A stretch of DNA of 64,000 bases from Sphaerotilus microaerophilus. Lineage in GTDB: Bacteria; Pseudomonadota; Gammaproteobacteria; Burkholderiales; Burkholderiaceae_C. Below the pieces are notes generated by a model that was not told the origin of the DNA, ran no database searches, and worked only from the letters and a program-made list of their open reading frames with translations. Position 1 is the first letter of the stretch, and every line of letters starts with the position of its first letter. Both the position numbers and the translations under genes were made by a program. The stretch lies in NCBI RefSeq assembly GCF_023734135.1, contig NZ_AP025730.1, positions 1,426,001-1,490,000 of the forward strand, given 5' to 3'. This document shows positions 1-8,558 of this stretch, one piece after another.

Positions 1-1157
1 CGCGACAGGGCTTCGAGCACGTCTTCCACCGAGCCGCCCTTGGCCAGCTGCTTGCGGGCGCGGGCGATCTCGGCCGTGCGCCAGGCATCGGCCTGGGTGT
101 TGAGCGCCTGGATCAGCGGCACGGTGGAGCGCTGGTCCAGCCAGTGCACGAAGTTCTGCACGCCGCTCTCGATGATCGCCTCGGCCTGCGCCACGGCAGC
201 CTGGCGCTTCTCGCCGGCGGTCTGCACGATGGCCGACAGGTCATCGACGGTGTAGAGGTAGACGTCGTCGAGCTGGGCGACTTCGGGCTCGATGTCGCGG
301 GGCACCGCCAGGTCGACCATGAACATCGGGCGGCGCTTACGCGCCTTCAGCGCCCGCTCCACTGCGCCCAGGCCGATCAGCGGCAGGGTGGAGGCGGTGC
401 AGGAGATCACCGCGTCGAACTCATGCAGCCGGCTGGGCAGGTCGGCCAGGCGCATCGCCTCGGCACCGAAGTGCGAGGCCAGCTTCTCGCCGCGCTCCAG
501 CGTGCGGTTGGCGATCGCGATGTGCTTGGGCGCCTTGGCCGCGAAGTGCGTCGTCGCCAACTCGATCATCTCGCCCGCGCCGACGAAGAGCACGCGGATC
601 TTGCGCAGATCCTCGAAGAGCTGCGCCGCCAGCCGCACCGCCGCAGCGGCCATGCTGATGGAATGCGAGCCGATCTCGGTGGAGGTGCGCACCTCCTTGG
701 CCACCGAGAAGCTGCGCTGGAAGAGCTGGTGCAGCGTGGTGCCCAGCGTGCCGGCGGAATCCGCCTCGCGCACCGCCTGCTTCATCTGGCCGAGGATCTG
801 CGGCTCGCCCAGCACCATCGAGTCCAGCCCGGAGGCGACGCGGAAGGCGTGGCGAGCGGCGGCCCCTTGCTCCAGCACGTGGGTGTGACGCGTCAGGTCA
901 TCGGCGCTGACGCCGCCCTGCGTGGCCAGCCACTCCAGGGTCGGGCGCACCAAGTGGCGCGAACGGCCCGGGTCGGCCGCCACGTACAGCTCGGTGCGGT
1001 TGCAGGTGGACAGCAGGGCCACTTCGGGCTGCGCCCGCTGCAGGCCCTCGCGCAGGCCGCGCAACGCCGGGGAGAGCTGATCCAGCGTGAACGCGAACCG
1101 GCCGCGCAGGTCGACCGGCGCGGTGTGGTGGTTCAGGCTGAGGGCAAAAACGCTCAT
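1..1157 (-). CDS. hemA: Glutamyl-tRNA reductase, partial (C-terminus outside window)
   Basis: Reduces glutamyl-tRNA(Glu) to glutamate-1-semialdehyde with NADPH, the first committed step of C5-pathway tetrapyrrole (heme) synthesis in the cytoplasm. The reverse-strand reading frame starts [20 protein letters not shown] and is open to the window edge (about 385 codons; the family is about 420-430). The catalytic-cysteine motif STCNRTELY, the DVTRS-equivalent region, a Rossmann-type segment ([12 protein letters not shown]), the NRT motif and the IISCTAS motif are readable in order. Only the 3' end is missing. Start chosen because it matches the family's usual N-terminus. Confidence 0.95.
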   Translation of the reverse strand, partial: MSVFALSLNHHTAPVDLRGRFAFTLDQLSPALRGLREGLQRAQPEVALLSTCNRTELYVAADPGRSRHLVRPTLEWLATQGGVSADDLTRHTHVLEQGAAARHAFRVASGLDSMVLGEPQILGQMKQAVREADSAGTLGTTLHQLFQRSFSVAKEVRTSTEIGSHSISMAAAAVRLAAQLFEDLRKIRVLFVGAGEMIELATTHFAAKAPKHIAIANRTLERGEKLASHFGAEAMRLADLPSRLHEFDAVISCTASTLPLIGLGAVERALKARKRRPMFMVDLAVPRDIEPEVAQLDDVYLYTVDDLSAIVQTAGEKRQAAVAQAEAIIESGVQNFVHWLDQRSTVPLIQALNTQADAWRTAEIARARKQLAKGGSVEDVLEALS

Positions 1158-1285
1158 CGCCCGATTGTAAGATTCCACGCCGTGGGGCCGGCCGGCGATC
1201 CGCGACGCCGACGAGGTGTCTTGATCAGGATCATTTTCCATGGCGGCGATTCGCGGGCGGATCGCAACAACACCTGGCGGGGCAC

Positions 1286-1570
1286 ATGGGATTTTTCGAC
1301 GCACTCAATCACCTGTTCAATTTCCTGCTGCCGGCCCTGGGGCTGGCCGCGATCGCCGCTGCGCTGAGCAAGGGGCTGTGGCGGCGGGAGCTGGCGGGGG
1401 TGCGCTGGCTGGCGCTGTTCCAGGCCGCGGCGGTGATGAACCTGGTCGCCCTCGTGCTCGGCCTGCTGATCCAGGGGCGCGACGGCCGCATGGCCACCTA
1501 CGGGCTGATGCTGCTGGCCTGCACCGCGGGGCTGTGGTGGCGCGGCTTCGGGCCCGGGCGGCGTGGCTGA
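1286..1570 (+). CDS. Small hydrophobic membrane protein, unknown function
   Basis: A 94-residue protein starting [20 protein letters not shown] with about three hydrophobic segments (residues about 8-26, 40-62 and 67-86), so probably an inner-membrane protein. It lies divergent from hemA, 128 bases away, and 36 bases before the left inverted repeat of the IS element. I recognise no family motif. Good codon-position GC bias and a membrane-like composition support a real gene, but no function is inferred. Confidence 0.6.
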   Translation: MGFFDALNHLFNFLLPALGLAAIAAALSKGLWRRELAGVRWLALFQAAAVMNLVALVLGLLIQGRDGRMATYGLMLLACTAGLWWRGFGPGRRG

Positions 1571-1606
1571 CCGTGTGAACGGCTGGCCGCGGCGCAGCGG
1601 CAGGGC

Positions 1607-1630
1607 TCAGAAGGTGTGAACGAACGTTGG
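1607..1630 (+). repeat. Left terminal inverted repeat of the IS element
   Basis: 24 bases, begins TCAGAAG and contains GTGAACGAAC; pairs with 3233-3256 at 18 of 24 positions. Confidence 0.7.
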
Positions 1631-1651
1631 GGCTGAATCGTTAAGCGGGGC

Positions 1652-3088
1652 ATGAGCGCAGCGACGACAAGACCGGAAGAAGAACAACAGGCCCAAACGG
1701 GGCTGTTCGGCGAAGGGGAGCTGCTCGAGGTGGCTGCGCAGCAGCCCAGGCAAGAGGCACCGCGCGCCGCGCGGGTGATGTCGGCACAGCGCGATCAGGT
1801 CGAATTGCGAGCGTACGATCTGGATTCGGTACTGGCAGATGACCATGTGGCGCGCACCGTGTGGGCCTTCGTGCAGTCGCTGGACCTGGCGCCGCTGTAT
1901 GCGCGCATCAAGTCGGTGGACGGGCGCGGGGGCGCGCCGGCCATCGATCCGGCGATCCTGGTGGCACTGTGGCTATGGGCCACCATCGACGGGGTGGGCT
2001 CGGCGCGCGAAGTCGACCGGCTGTGCGAGCGCGACGATGCCTACCGCTGGATCTGCGGCGGCGTGGGGGTGAACTACCACTCGCTGGCGGACTTTCGGAC
2101 CCAGCACGAGGCGTGGCTGGATGCGCAGCTCACGCGCTCGATTGCCGCACTGCTCGATCGCCGGCTGGTCACGCTCAACGTGGTGGCGCAGGACGGACTG
2201 CGCGTGCGTGCCTCGGCCAAGGCGTCGAGCTTTCGTCGGCGCGACAAGCTCGCGCAACTGCATGCCCAGGCCCAGGCGCAGGTCCAGGCCCTCAAGCGCG
2301 AACTGGCCGAGGACGCCGGGGCCAGTTCGCGGCGCAAGCAGGCCGCCCAGGAACGCGCGGCACGTGAGCGCGAGCAGCGCCTGGCTGCCGCGCTGGCGAC
2401 GATGGAGCGGATCAAGCCGGCGGCCGAGCCCAAGAAGGCCAAGCCCTCCAAACGACGCGGGCGCGACCACGACGGCGATCCTCCCGCGCCGCCCGCCCCC
2501 GAACCCAAGGTGCCGCCCGAGCCGCGCGTGAGCAGCACCGACGCCGATGCGCGCGTCATGAAGATGGCCGACGGGGGCTTCCGCCCGGCCTTCAACGCCC
2601 AACTGGCTGTCGATGCGGCAACGCAGCTCATTGCCGCCGTGGACTTGGTCAACAGCGGCTCGGACATGGGGCAGATGGACCCCCTGCATCAGGCCGTGCA
2701 GCAGCGCTACGGCCTCACGCCCGACCATTGGCTGGCCGATGGCGGCTACACCAAGCTGGCCGCCATTGATGCGCTCACCGAGCGCGGCACGCAGCCCGTG
2801 CTGCCCGCTGCGCGCAGCCGCAATCCCGATATCAATGCACTGGCGCCCAAGCCCTCGGATTCCCCGGCGCAAGCCCAGTGGCGCAGCCTCATGGCCAGCC
2901 ACTGGGGCAAGGACCTGTACGTCTGGCGCGGTGCCAGCGTGGAGTGCGCCAACGCGCAGCTGCGACGGCGCGGCTTCACGCGCCTGAACGTGTGCGGCCT
3001 GGTCAAGGCGCGTGCGGTGCTGCTCTGGCACGCCCTGGCGCACAACCTGATGCGCATGCGAAGCCTGAATTTCGCCTTCATGGCCTGA
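1652..3088 (+). CDS. IS1182-family transposase
   Basis: DDE-type transposase, 478 residues, that cuts and joins the ends of the IS element. It shows the N-terminal DUF772-like domain (about residues 60-170, with the family-like ALWLWATIDGVGSAREVDRL stretch), then a first acidic block (VVAQDGLRVRASA), a long charged Lys/Arg/Ala linker (about 195-300) and the C-terminal RNase H-like part with LADGGY (second Asp) and the RGASVECANAQLRRRG segment (Glu). It is uninterrupted and full length, so it may be functional. The linker contains a Pro-rich patch. Family assignment is by motif recognition, not a database search. Confidence 0.88.
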   Translation: MSAATTRPEEEQQAQTGLFGEGELLEVAAQQPRQEAPRAARVMSAQRDQVELRAYDLDSVLADDHVARTVWAFVQSLDLAPLYARIKSVDGRGGAPAIDPAILVALWLWATIDGVGSAREVDRLCERDDAYRWICGGVGVNYHSLADFRTQHEAWLDAQLTRSIAALLDRRLVTLNVVAQDGLRVRASAKASSFRRRDKLAQLHAQAQAQVQALKRELAEDAGASSRRKQAAQERAAREREQRLAAALATMERIKPAAEPKKAKPSKRRGRDHDGDPPAPPAPEPKVPPEPRVSSTDADARVMKMADGGFRPAFNAQLAVDAATQLIAAVDLVNSGSDMGQMDPLHQAVQQRYGLTPDHWLADGGYTKLAAIDALTERGTQPVLPAARSRNPDINALAPKPSDSPAQAQWRSLMASHWGKDLYVWRGASVECANAQLRRRGFTRLNVCGLVKARAVLLWHALAHNLMRMRSLNFAFMA

Positions 3089-3232
3089 TCTGGCCGCCCA
3101 GCAGCGCCTGCGCGGCGCGCCAGCCCTGGCTGCCGCGCGCACCCACACGCCCAGCGCGCGCTGCCCACCGCCGTCCGCGCCGCACCGCCCATCTCACGAC
3201 GGCCACGTCTTGCCTGCGTCGGGCTTGCCTCT

Positions 3233-3256
3233 CCGTGGTTCGTTCACGGCTTCTCA
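3233..3256 (-). repeat. Right terminal inverted repeat of the IS element
   Basis: Reverse complement begins TGAGAAG and contains GTGAACGAAC, matching the left repeat. Its outermost three bases are read on the reverse strand as the TGA stop of the adjacent hydrolase gene. Confidence 0.7.
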
Positions 3257-4213
3257 GGCGTCGCGCAGGATCGCGTTCTCCGCGCCGTTCCGGCCCAGTG
3301 CACCCGCGGCCACCAGGTCCTCCAGCAGCTGCGTGGCGAAATCCAGCAGCGGGCCGGCCACGCCGGCGCGGGCCTGGCAGCTCGCCAGCAGCGGGGTCGA
3401 TGCAGCCCAGGCCAGCACTTCGTCCCAGGGCTGCTCGCGTTCTTCCATCAGGTGGTACTTCAGCAGCACCTTGGCGGCGTGGCGGGCGTGCTTGCGCGGG
3501 TCGGCCTGGTGGCCGGCCAACCGCGTGCGGGCGCGGGCCAGCGCCGCGGGGATGTCGCCAAAGGGCGCGCCGTGCCCCGGGATCACCCAGCGCACCGGCA
3601 GGCGCTCGATCAGCGCCAGCGTCTGGGCCACCTCGTCGAAGGCGTCGATGCCATCCAGCTCGGGGAAGACCACGCCGAAGCCGTTTTCCCACAGCGCGTC
3701 ACCGGCGATCAGCACCCCGTCGGCGGAGCGGAACAGCATCACCGCGTCGGGGTCATGGCCGGGTGCGGCCAGCACGTCCCAGCGCTGCCCGGTCACCTCC
3801 AGCTCCACGCCCGGCGGCAGCACCCCGTCGAGCTCGTAGCGCTCGCAACGCTGGCCGGTGGGGGCGTAGCTCAGTACCTGCTCGTCCCAGCGCCGCACGG
3901 CATCGGCCTGGCCGGGTGGCACCGAGATGGGCACCGGCCCGCGCGAACCCGGTGCCCGATGGGCCCGCTGCAAGGCGGCATTGCCGCCGCAGTGATCCGA
4001 GTGCAGGTGCGTGTTGAGGATGCGCCCCAGCGGCCGGCCGGCCAGCGCATGGTGGACCAGCGCCACGGTCTGCGCTGCGTGCGTGCAGTGGCCGCTGTCG
4101 ACCAGCACGGCCGGCGCAGCCGGGTCGGCAGGGTCGTGCAGGAGGATGTTGTTGGAGGACAGCCAGCCGCGTTCGAGGAGGGTCAGGCCGGGGGGCGCAA
4201 AGGGGGCAGACAT
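3254..4213 (-). CDS. MBL-fold metallo-hydrolase (glyoxalase II-like)
   Basis: A 319-residue metallo-beta-lactamase-fold hydrolase. The metal-binding motif HLHSDH lies at residues 69-74, followed by the other ligand regions APGHDPDAVMLF, IAGDALWENGFG and IPGHGAPFGD. A C-terminal winged-helix-like part ends with LLEDLVAAGALGRNGAENAI, as in the family that carries a C-terminal helical domain. The start MSAPFAPPGL was chosen over an upstream ATG in frame because it immediately precedes the conserved region. The stop codon coincides with the outer end of the IS right repeat, so the original last residues may have been replaced. Substrate unknown; thioester or lactone hydrolysis is typical of relatives. 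Confidence 0.88.
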   Translation of the reverse strand: MSAPFAPPGLTLLERGWLSSNNILLHDPADPAAPAVLVDSGHCTHAAQTVALVHHALAGRPLGRILNTHLHSDHCGGNAALQRAHRAPGSRGPVPISVPPGQADAVRRWDEQVLSYAPTGQRCERYELDGVLPPGVELEVTGQRWDVLAAPGHDPDAVMLFRSADGVLIAGDALWENGFGVVFPELDGIDAFDEVAQTLALIERLPVRWVIPGHGAPFGDIPAALARARTRLAGHQADPRKHARHAAKVLLKYHLMEEREQPWDEVLAWAASTPLLASCQARAGVAGPLLDFATQLLEDLVAAGALGRNGAENAILRDA

Positions 4214-4452
4214 GGCGCGCGACTCTACCCAATGGGGGTGCGACAACGCCGTTGCAGGGCCTTGATCGGTGCATGAGCGGGGTGATCCCGGCGGCCGTCT
4301 CAAGACGTATCCCGGTGGAGTGTTGTCACCTGTCGACAGGCACCGCAGGCGGTGTGCGCTTGCGTGGACGATTCCCGCCTCAGTGCAGACGGAGTGGTAC
4401 CGGACAGCAGCGCGAATCAATGATATCGGTGTGTCCGATAAGCCGTGACTAT

Positions 4453-5115
4453 ATGACCGCCTCCCTTCCTGCCCGGACCGTCCTCCTGGTCGATGACCAT
4501 GTCGTGTTCCGCCAGAGTCTGGCGCTGTTGCTGCGCCAGCGCCATGCGCACTGGTCCTTCCTGGAAGCCGGCTCGCTGCACAACGCGCTGAAGATCCTGG
4601 CCAACGGTACCCGCATCGACCTGCTGCTGCTCGACCTCACGCTCAAGGACAGCCGGGGCCAGATCACGCTGGAGCGCTTGCGCGCGGCCCACCCGGGTGT
4701 GCCGATGCTGGTGCTGTCCGGTGACGAGAGCGCCGAGCAGGTGGCCGCGGCCCGCGACCGGGGCGCGGCCGGCTACGTCTTCAAGACCGAGGATGTGCAG
4801 GCCCTCCAGTTCGCGGTGGAGTGCGCCCTGCGCGGCGTGCCGAGTTTCCCTGGCGGGCCGGCCGCGTCGGCGGACGAGCCCGAGGATGTGGACCTGTCCG
4901 GCAGCGAGCCGGTGCCCGGTGGCTTCTCGGGGCGCCAGGCCGATGTGATCCGCCTGCTGCTCGATGGCAAGTCCAACAAGCTGATCTGCCGCGAGCTGGC
5001 GCTGTCCGAGTCGACGGTCAAGACGCACCTGCAGGCGATCTTCCGCAAGCTGGACGTGAACTCGCGGACCCAGGCGGTGGTGGCGGCCGCCCGACTGGGG
5101 TGGCGGGCGGGCTGA
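4453..5115 (+). CDS. LuxR/NarL-family response regulator
   Basis: Two-component transcription regulator of 220 residues. The receiver domain (about 8-125) shows acidic pocket VDD (residues 14-15), phospho-acceptor Asp61 in LLLLDLTL, the conserved Ser in LVLSGD and Lys in FKTED. A LuxR-type helix-turn-helix fills about 155-215 (FSGRQADVIRLLLDGKSNK, then LSESTVKTHLQAIFRKL). An in-frame ATG 33 bases upstream (4420) is an alternative start. The neighbouring convergent sensor-kinase gene is broken, so its partner may be lost or encoded elsewhere. Target genes unknown. Confidence 0.92.
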   Translation: MTASLPARTVLLVDDHVVFRQSLALLLRQRHAHWSFLEAGSLHNALKILANGTRIDLLLLDLTLKDSRGQITLERLRAAHPGVPMLVLSGDESAEQVAAARDRGAAGYVFKTEDVQALQFAVECALRGVPSFPGGPAASADEPEDVDLSGSEPVPGGFSGRQADVIRLLLDGKSNKLICRELALSESTVKTHLQAIFRKLDVNSRTQAVVAAARLGWRAG

Positions 5116-5193
5116 ACCCGGCGAGGGAGCACCGCGCCGCGTGGCGCCACCGCACGGGCGATGACGCTCAAGCAGGCGCCGTGGCGTGCCGGC

Positions 5194-5680
5194 TCAGCAC
5201 ACGCGGGCCAGGGCGTCGTGCAGCTCTTTGGCGCTGAAGGGCTTGTGCAGGCCCGGGATGCCGCTGTGGGCGAGCGCCTGGAAGTCGGTCGGCGCGGTGC
5301 CACCGGTCAGGATCAGGGCGGGCAGGCATGGGCTTGGCAAGTGGCAGGGCGATGCTGAAGCAGGTGCCACGACCGGGCTCGGAGCGCAGTTGCTGCGCGG
5401 CTTCGAGCAGCGCCAGGCGGCGCTTCACGATGGACAGGCCGAGGCACACGCCGACCAGCACGCCGCCGTGCGTGGCGCAGCGCACCGCGTTGCCTACCAG
5501 GTTGCCCAGCACCTGCCAGGGGTTGCTCGAGCAGCAGGCCCGTGAGCCACCCGGTGGTGGTCATCGGCTGGCGCAGGTCATGGCTGGCCGCCGCGAGAAA
5601 GCGAGTCTTGGCCGCATTGGCCGCATTGGCCGCATTGGCCGCCGCGCAGGACGCCAGCGTGATGCATGCACGCCTGAACG
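5194..5680 (-). pseudogene. Remnant of a hybrid sensor histidine kinase/response regulator
   Basis: Three recognisable pieces lie in three different reverse-strand frames. The H-box is NAAKTRFLAAASHDLRQP (about 5570-5620). The ATPase part is MLGNLVGNAVRCATHGGVLVG fused directly to CLGLSIVKRRLALL and SEPGRGTCFSIALPL (about 5345-5512), so the segment between N-box and G2-box is deleted. The end of a receiver domain, ALILTGGTAPTDFQALAHSG then GLHKPFSAKELHDALARVC and stop, lies at 5194-5325; its first half with the phospho-acceptor Asp is missing. No sensor domain or start is visible upstream. The gene is dead by at least two frameshifts and three deletions. It is convergent with the intact regulator at 4453-5115. 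Bounds are approximate at the 5' side. Confidence 0.85.
5611..5637. repeat. Three tandem copies of a 9-base unit
   Basis: GCCGCATTG is repeated three times without mismatch. On the reverse strand it reads Ala-Asn-Ala just before the H-box of the broken kinase, probably a slippage expansion of the usual linker in front of KTRFLAAASHD. Confidence 0.85.
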
Positions 5681-5812
5681 CGGCAGGTTCATCCGTTTGG
5701 CCGAAGCGCCAGGCCGGCTCGATGCGCGACGCTACGTCCCGTGCGCCCGGCGGGCTGCAGGCAGTACCGGCAGCCGTGCTCGGCATCGGATCGTTCCACG
5801 GAGCAAACACCC

Positions 5813-7615
5813 ATGAAGATGCGTCTCTTGACCCTGTCGCTTGCCAGTGCCGGGCTGCTGGTTGCCTGTGGCGGAGGCGGTTCCACGTCCTCCGACAATG
5901 GCAGCATCACCACGGGAACCGTCACGCTGACGGGGGTCGTGGCCTCCTACGGCGCCGTCATGCCGTCGACGAGCGTGGCCATCAAGTGCGCGGCCGGTTC
6001 GGGCACGGCCACCACCGATGCCACCACCGGGGCCTACACCGTGGCGCTGCGGGATGCAGCGCTGCCCTGCGTGCTCAAGGCCAATGGCAGCTCGCTGGTG
6101 ATGCACTCTGTGGCGCCTGGCTCTGGGACCGACAAGACGGTGACGGTGAACATCTCGCCGTTGACCGAGCTGCTGGTGGCGCAGCTGACCGGCGCAGATC
6201 CGGCCAGCTTCATGGAGACCGTCACCACCGCCCAGCTCACCGGCCTGGTGACCACCAGCAAGGTGCAGGCGGCCGAGACGTCCGTGCTGGAGACGCTGCT
6301 CACCGCCGGCGTCGCCACGGGCGGGGTGTCCGACCTCATCTCCGGCGCGCTAAGCTTCAGCGGCTCCGGCAACCACTATGCCGTGGCGCTCGGCAACCTG
6401 AGCAGCACGCTGACCAGCACCGGCACCACCCTGACGGGGTTGACCGATACGGTGGCAGCCACCGCGGCGTCCACCAGCGCGGCGGGCAGCAGCACCGCCA
6501 CCGCATCGAGTGCCACCCCCTCGCTGCCGGCTGACCTGCTGCTCAAGCCGAAGGCAGCCACCTGCGCCGCACTGCGCAGCACCACCTACCGGGTCGTGCA
6601 GTTCAAGCCGTCGGTCACCACAGGGGCGACCGATCCGGTCACTGCCACCAACACGATGACCTTCGACGCGGCCACGCTCACCGCCACTTGGAACGACGAC
6701 GGCAGCACCGAGGTCTGGACACCGGTCGCTGGCGACACCTGCCGCTTCACCAACCCGGATGGCGTGGACATCGCCATTTCCCCGGCGGGCGTTGCCGTGG
6801 CCCGCACGCCGGACACCGGCACGGGCACGACCGTGTACCGACTGGCGCTGGCCTTCCCCGAGCAGATCCATGCGTTGGAGGACCTGGCCGGCACCTGGAA
6901 CACCATCGGCTGGGAGACCGTCAGCACCGGCACCGCGCTTGACGCAACGGCCGGGACCTTCGTGATGACCAGTGCCGGTGCCATCACCAGTGCACGCTGC
7001 TTCGACCAGGCGATCGACACCGCCGATGGGTCCTGTACCGGCCAGACGACGGGGCTGCCGAACGTCAGCGCCAACAGCGCGGGCGGGTTCGACCTGATCG
7101 GCTTGGACGCCACCGATCCCTGGCGTGACCGCGGCTTCTTCTACCGGGCGGGCAATGGCGACCTGATGATGGTCTCGCTGAACGCCAGCGGCGAGTTCAT
7201 GCTGGCCACCAGGATGCGCACGCTCACGCTGCCGACGGTGGGTGCGGTGACGAGCCACTGGAACTACGAGCTGACCACCGCGAATCAGTCGGTCACGCCG
7301 GCCTATCTGACGGGCAACACCGTGCTCAGCACGGACATCGGCACCGGCCGCTGGACCCGCACGGCCTGGAATGTCGCCCCCGCGGTGACCTACCCGCAGA
7401 CGCTGGAGATCAACAAGGCCCGCAATGGCTATGCCCACCGGTTGGCGGCCACTGGCGTCACCCAGTCCGATGGCAGCACCAGGAATGTGCGTGAGTTCTA
7501 CAGCCTGACGATGCGCGGCATGGGCATCAGCCCGGTGTACCTGCCCAACACCAGCACCAGCACCACCACCTCCGTCAACCAGTTGTTCCTGTTGTCAGTG
7601 CAACGGCCGCAGTGA
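5813..7615 (+). CDS. Putative lipoprotein with Thr/Ser-rich repeats-like body
   Basis: A 600-residue protein with a lipoprotein signal: MKMRLLTLSLASAGLLVAC, lipobox LVAC with Cys19, followed by a Gly/Ser linker. The body is rich in Thr, Ala, Gly and Val, consistent with an extracytoplasmic beta-rich fold; the first about 100 residues (TVTLTGVVASYGAVMPSTSV, then ATTDATTGAYTV) resemble the carboxypeptidase-regulatory/Ig-like modules common in Burkholderiales lipoproteins. The start is preceded by GGAG about eight bases upstream. It is followed 12 bases later by a putative outer-membrane protein gene, suggesting a two-gene operon. I do not recognise the C-terminal half; function unknown. Confidence 0.8.
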   Translation: MKMRLLTLSLASAGLLVACGGGGSTSSDNGSITTGTVTLTGVVASYGAVMPSTSVAIKCAAGSGTATTDATTGAYTVALRDAALPCVLKANGSSLVMHSVAPGSGTDKTVTVNISPLTELLVAQLTGADPASFMETVTTAQLTGLVTTSKVQAAETSVLETLLTAGVATGGVSDLISGALSFSGSGNHYAVALGNLSSTLTSTGTTLTGLTDTVAATAASTSAAGSSTATASSATPSLPADLLLKPKAATCAALRSTTYRVVQFKPSVTTGATDPVTATNTMTFDAATLTATWNDDGSTEVWTPVAGDTCRFTNPDGVDIAISPAGVAVARTPDTGTGTTVYRLALAFPEQIHALEDLAGTWNTIGWETVSTGTALDATAGTFVMTSAGAITSARCFDQAIDTADGSCTGQTTGLPNVSANSAGGFDLIGLDATDPWRDRGFFYRAGNGDLMMVSLNASGEFMLATRMRTLTLPTVGAVTSHWNYELTTANQSVTPAYLTGNTVLSTDIGTGRWTRTAWNVAPAVTYPQTLEINKARNGYAHRLAATGVTQSDGSTRNVREFYSLTMRGMGISPVYLPNTSTSTTTSVNQLFLLSVQRPQ

Positions 7616-7627
7616 CGAAAGACCGCC

Positions 7628-8539
7628 ATGCAGCTTCTTTCTCCTTCCCGTATGCGGCGCCAGACGTTCGCGGCCGCTTTGGCGGTCTGTAGCGTGGCCG
7701 GCGTGCCGGCGCGGGCCCTGGCCCAGACTCCATCCGCCGCCGCTGAGGCCGCCGACCCCGGCTATTCCTACCTGATCGGCCTGGCCCGCATGGACCACAC
7801 CTACCGGGAGTTCCCGCGTTCGCTGCCGGTGCAGAGCAAGGTGCGCACGTCGAGTCCGATGCTGGCGACCGGGGCGCTTTACGCGGTTCATCCCGGCCTG
7901 CTGTTTTCGCTCAGCAGCGAGGTGACCTATTTCCCGGACACCGCCCGGGAAACCTGGACAGCCACCGGGGCCTCCTTCAATGGCCTCACCCTCACCGACC
8001 GGGTGCTGCAGACCAACCAGGCCAGCTTCAGCCATTCCGATACCCGCCTGCACGGGCTGTACCGGGTCAACGACCAAGGGTTCGTGGTTGGCGGGCCGTC
8101 GGTGCGCACGCAGTCGTTCCGCCGGCACTCGTTCGAGGTCGGTGCGGACAACGCGGTGTCGCTGCCCCGGTCCACGACCGTGGAGGAAACCTCCACGGAG
8201 GTGATGTTCAGCCTCGGGCTGGGGGTGGAGTCGGGCGGGGTGAAGGGCCGTTCGAGCCACTACAGCGCGCGCGCGTTGGTCAGCGTGCCGATGATCCGCA
8301 AGGTGGAGAACACCAATCATCCGGGGGTGACCTTCGACGGCACCCGTGGCTACGACCTGTCGCTGGAGGGGCGCTACAGCCTGGCGGTGCATCCTGGCAT
8401 GCACGTCGGCCTGTGGGGGCGCTGGAGCGAGGTGCGCCGAAGCGCACAGTCCCAGACCTCCGGGACCACCACGCTGGAGCTGCCGCGGCACGAGCAGTCG
8501 GCACTCGGCTACGGCATCGAGCTGCTCTGGAAGCTCTGA
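7628..8539 (+). CDS. Putative outer-membrane beta-barrel protein
   Basis: A 303-residue protein with an Arg-containing signal peptide (MRRQTFAAALAVCSVAGVPARALAQ, cleavage likely after ALA). The mature part has alternating polar/hydrophobic strands with many aromatic residues and short turns (for example SSEVTYFPDTARETWTATG, SLEGRYSLAVHPGMHVGLW), and ends GYGIELLWKL, like a barrel's last strand although the terminal residue is Leu and not Phe. It lies 12 bases after the lipoprotein gene and probably shares its transcript. Exact family not recognised. Confidence 0.72.
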   Translation: MQLLSPSRMRRQTFAAALAVCSVAGVPARALAQTPSAAAEAADPGYSYLIGLARMDHTYREFPRSLPVQSKVRTSSPMLATGALYAVHPGLLFSLSSEVTYFPDTARETWTATGASFNGLTLTDRVLQTNQASFSHSDTRLHGLYRVNDQGFVVGGPSVRTQSFRRHSFEVGADNAVSLPRSTTVEETSTEVMFSLGLGVESGGVKGRSSHYSARALVSVPMIRKVENTNHPGVTFDGTRGYDLSLEGRYSLAVHPGMHVGLWGRWSEVRRSAQSQTSGTTTLELPRHEQSALGYGIELLWKL

Positions 8540-8558
8540 ACCGACGCGACGGGGGAGC

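Larger units (their letters stand above)
1607..3256 (+). mobile_element. IS1182-like insertion sequence, about 1.65 kb
   Basis: The element holds one transposase gene bounded by imperfect terminal inverted repeats. Left repeat 1607-1630 and the reverse complement of 3233-3256 match at 18 of 24 positions, sharing the core GTGAACGAAC. The bases GGC flank both ends (1604-1606 and 3257-3259), which could be a 3-base target duplication but may be chance in GC-rich DNA. The right end falls exactly at the stop codon of the neighbouring hydrolase gene. Confidence 0.75.

Noticed and set aside
144..1367. Long forward-strand frame opposite hemA
   Set aside because: High-GC antisense frame with His/Arg/Gly-rich composition; hemA on the other strand has full family motifs.
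5611..5637. Tandem 9-base repeats as a CRISPR-like or regulatory array
   Set aside because: Only three contiguous units without spacers, inside a kinase remnant; simple slippage.
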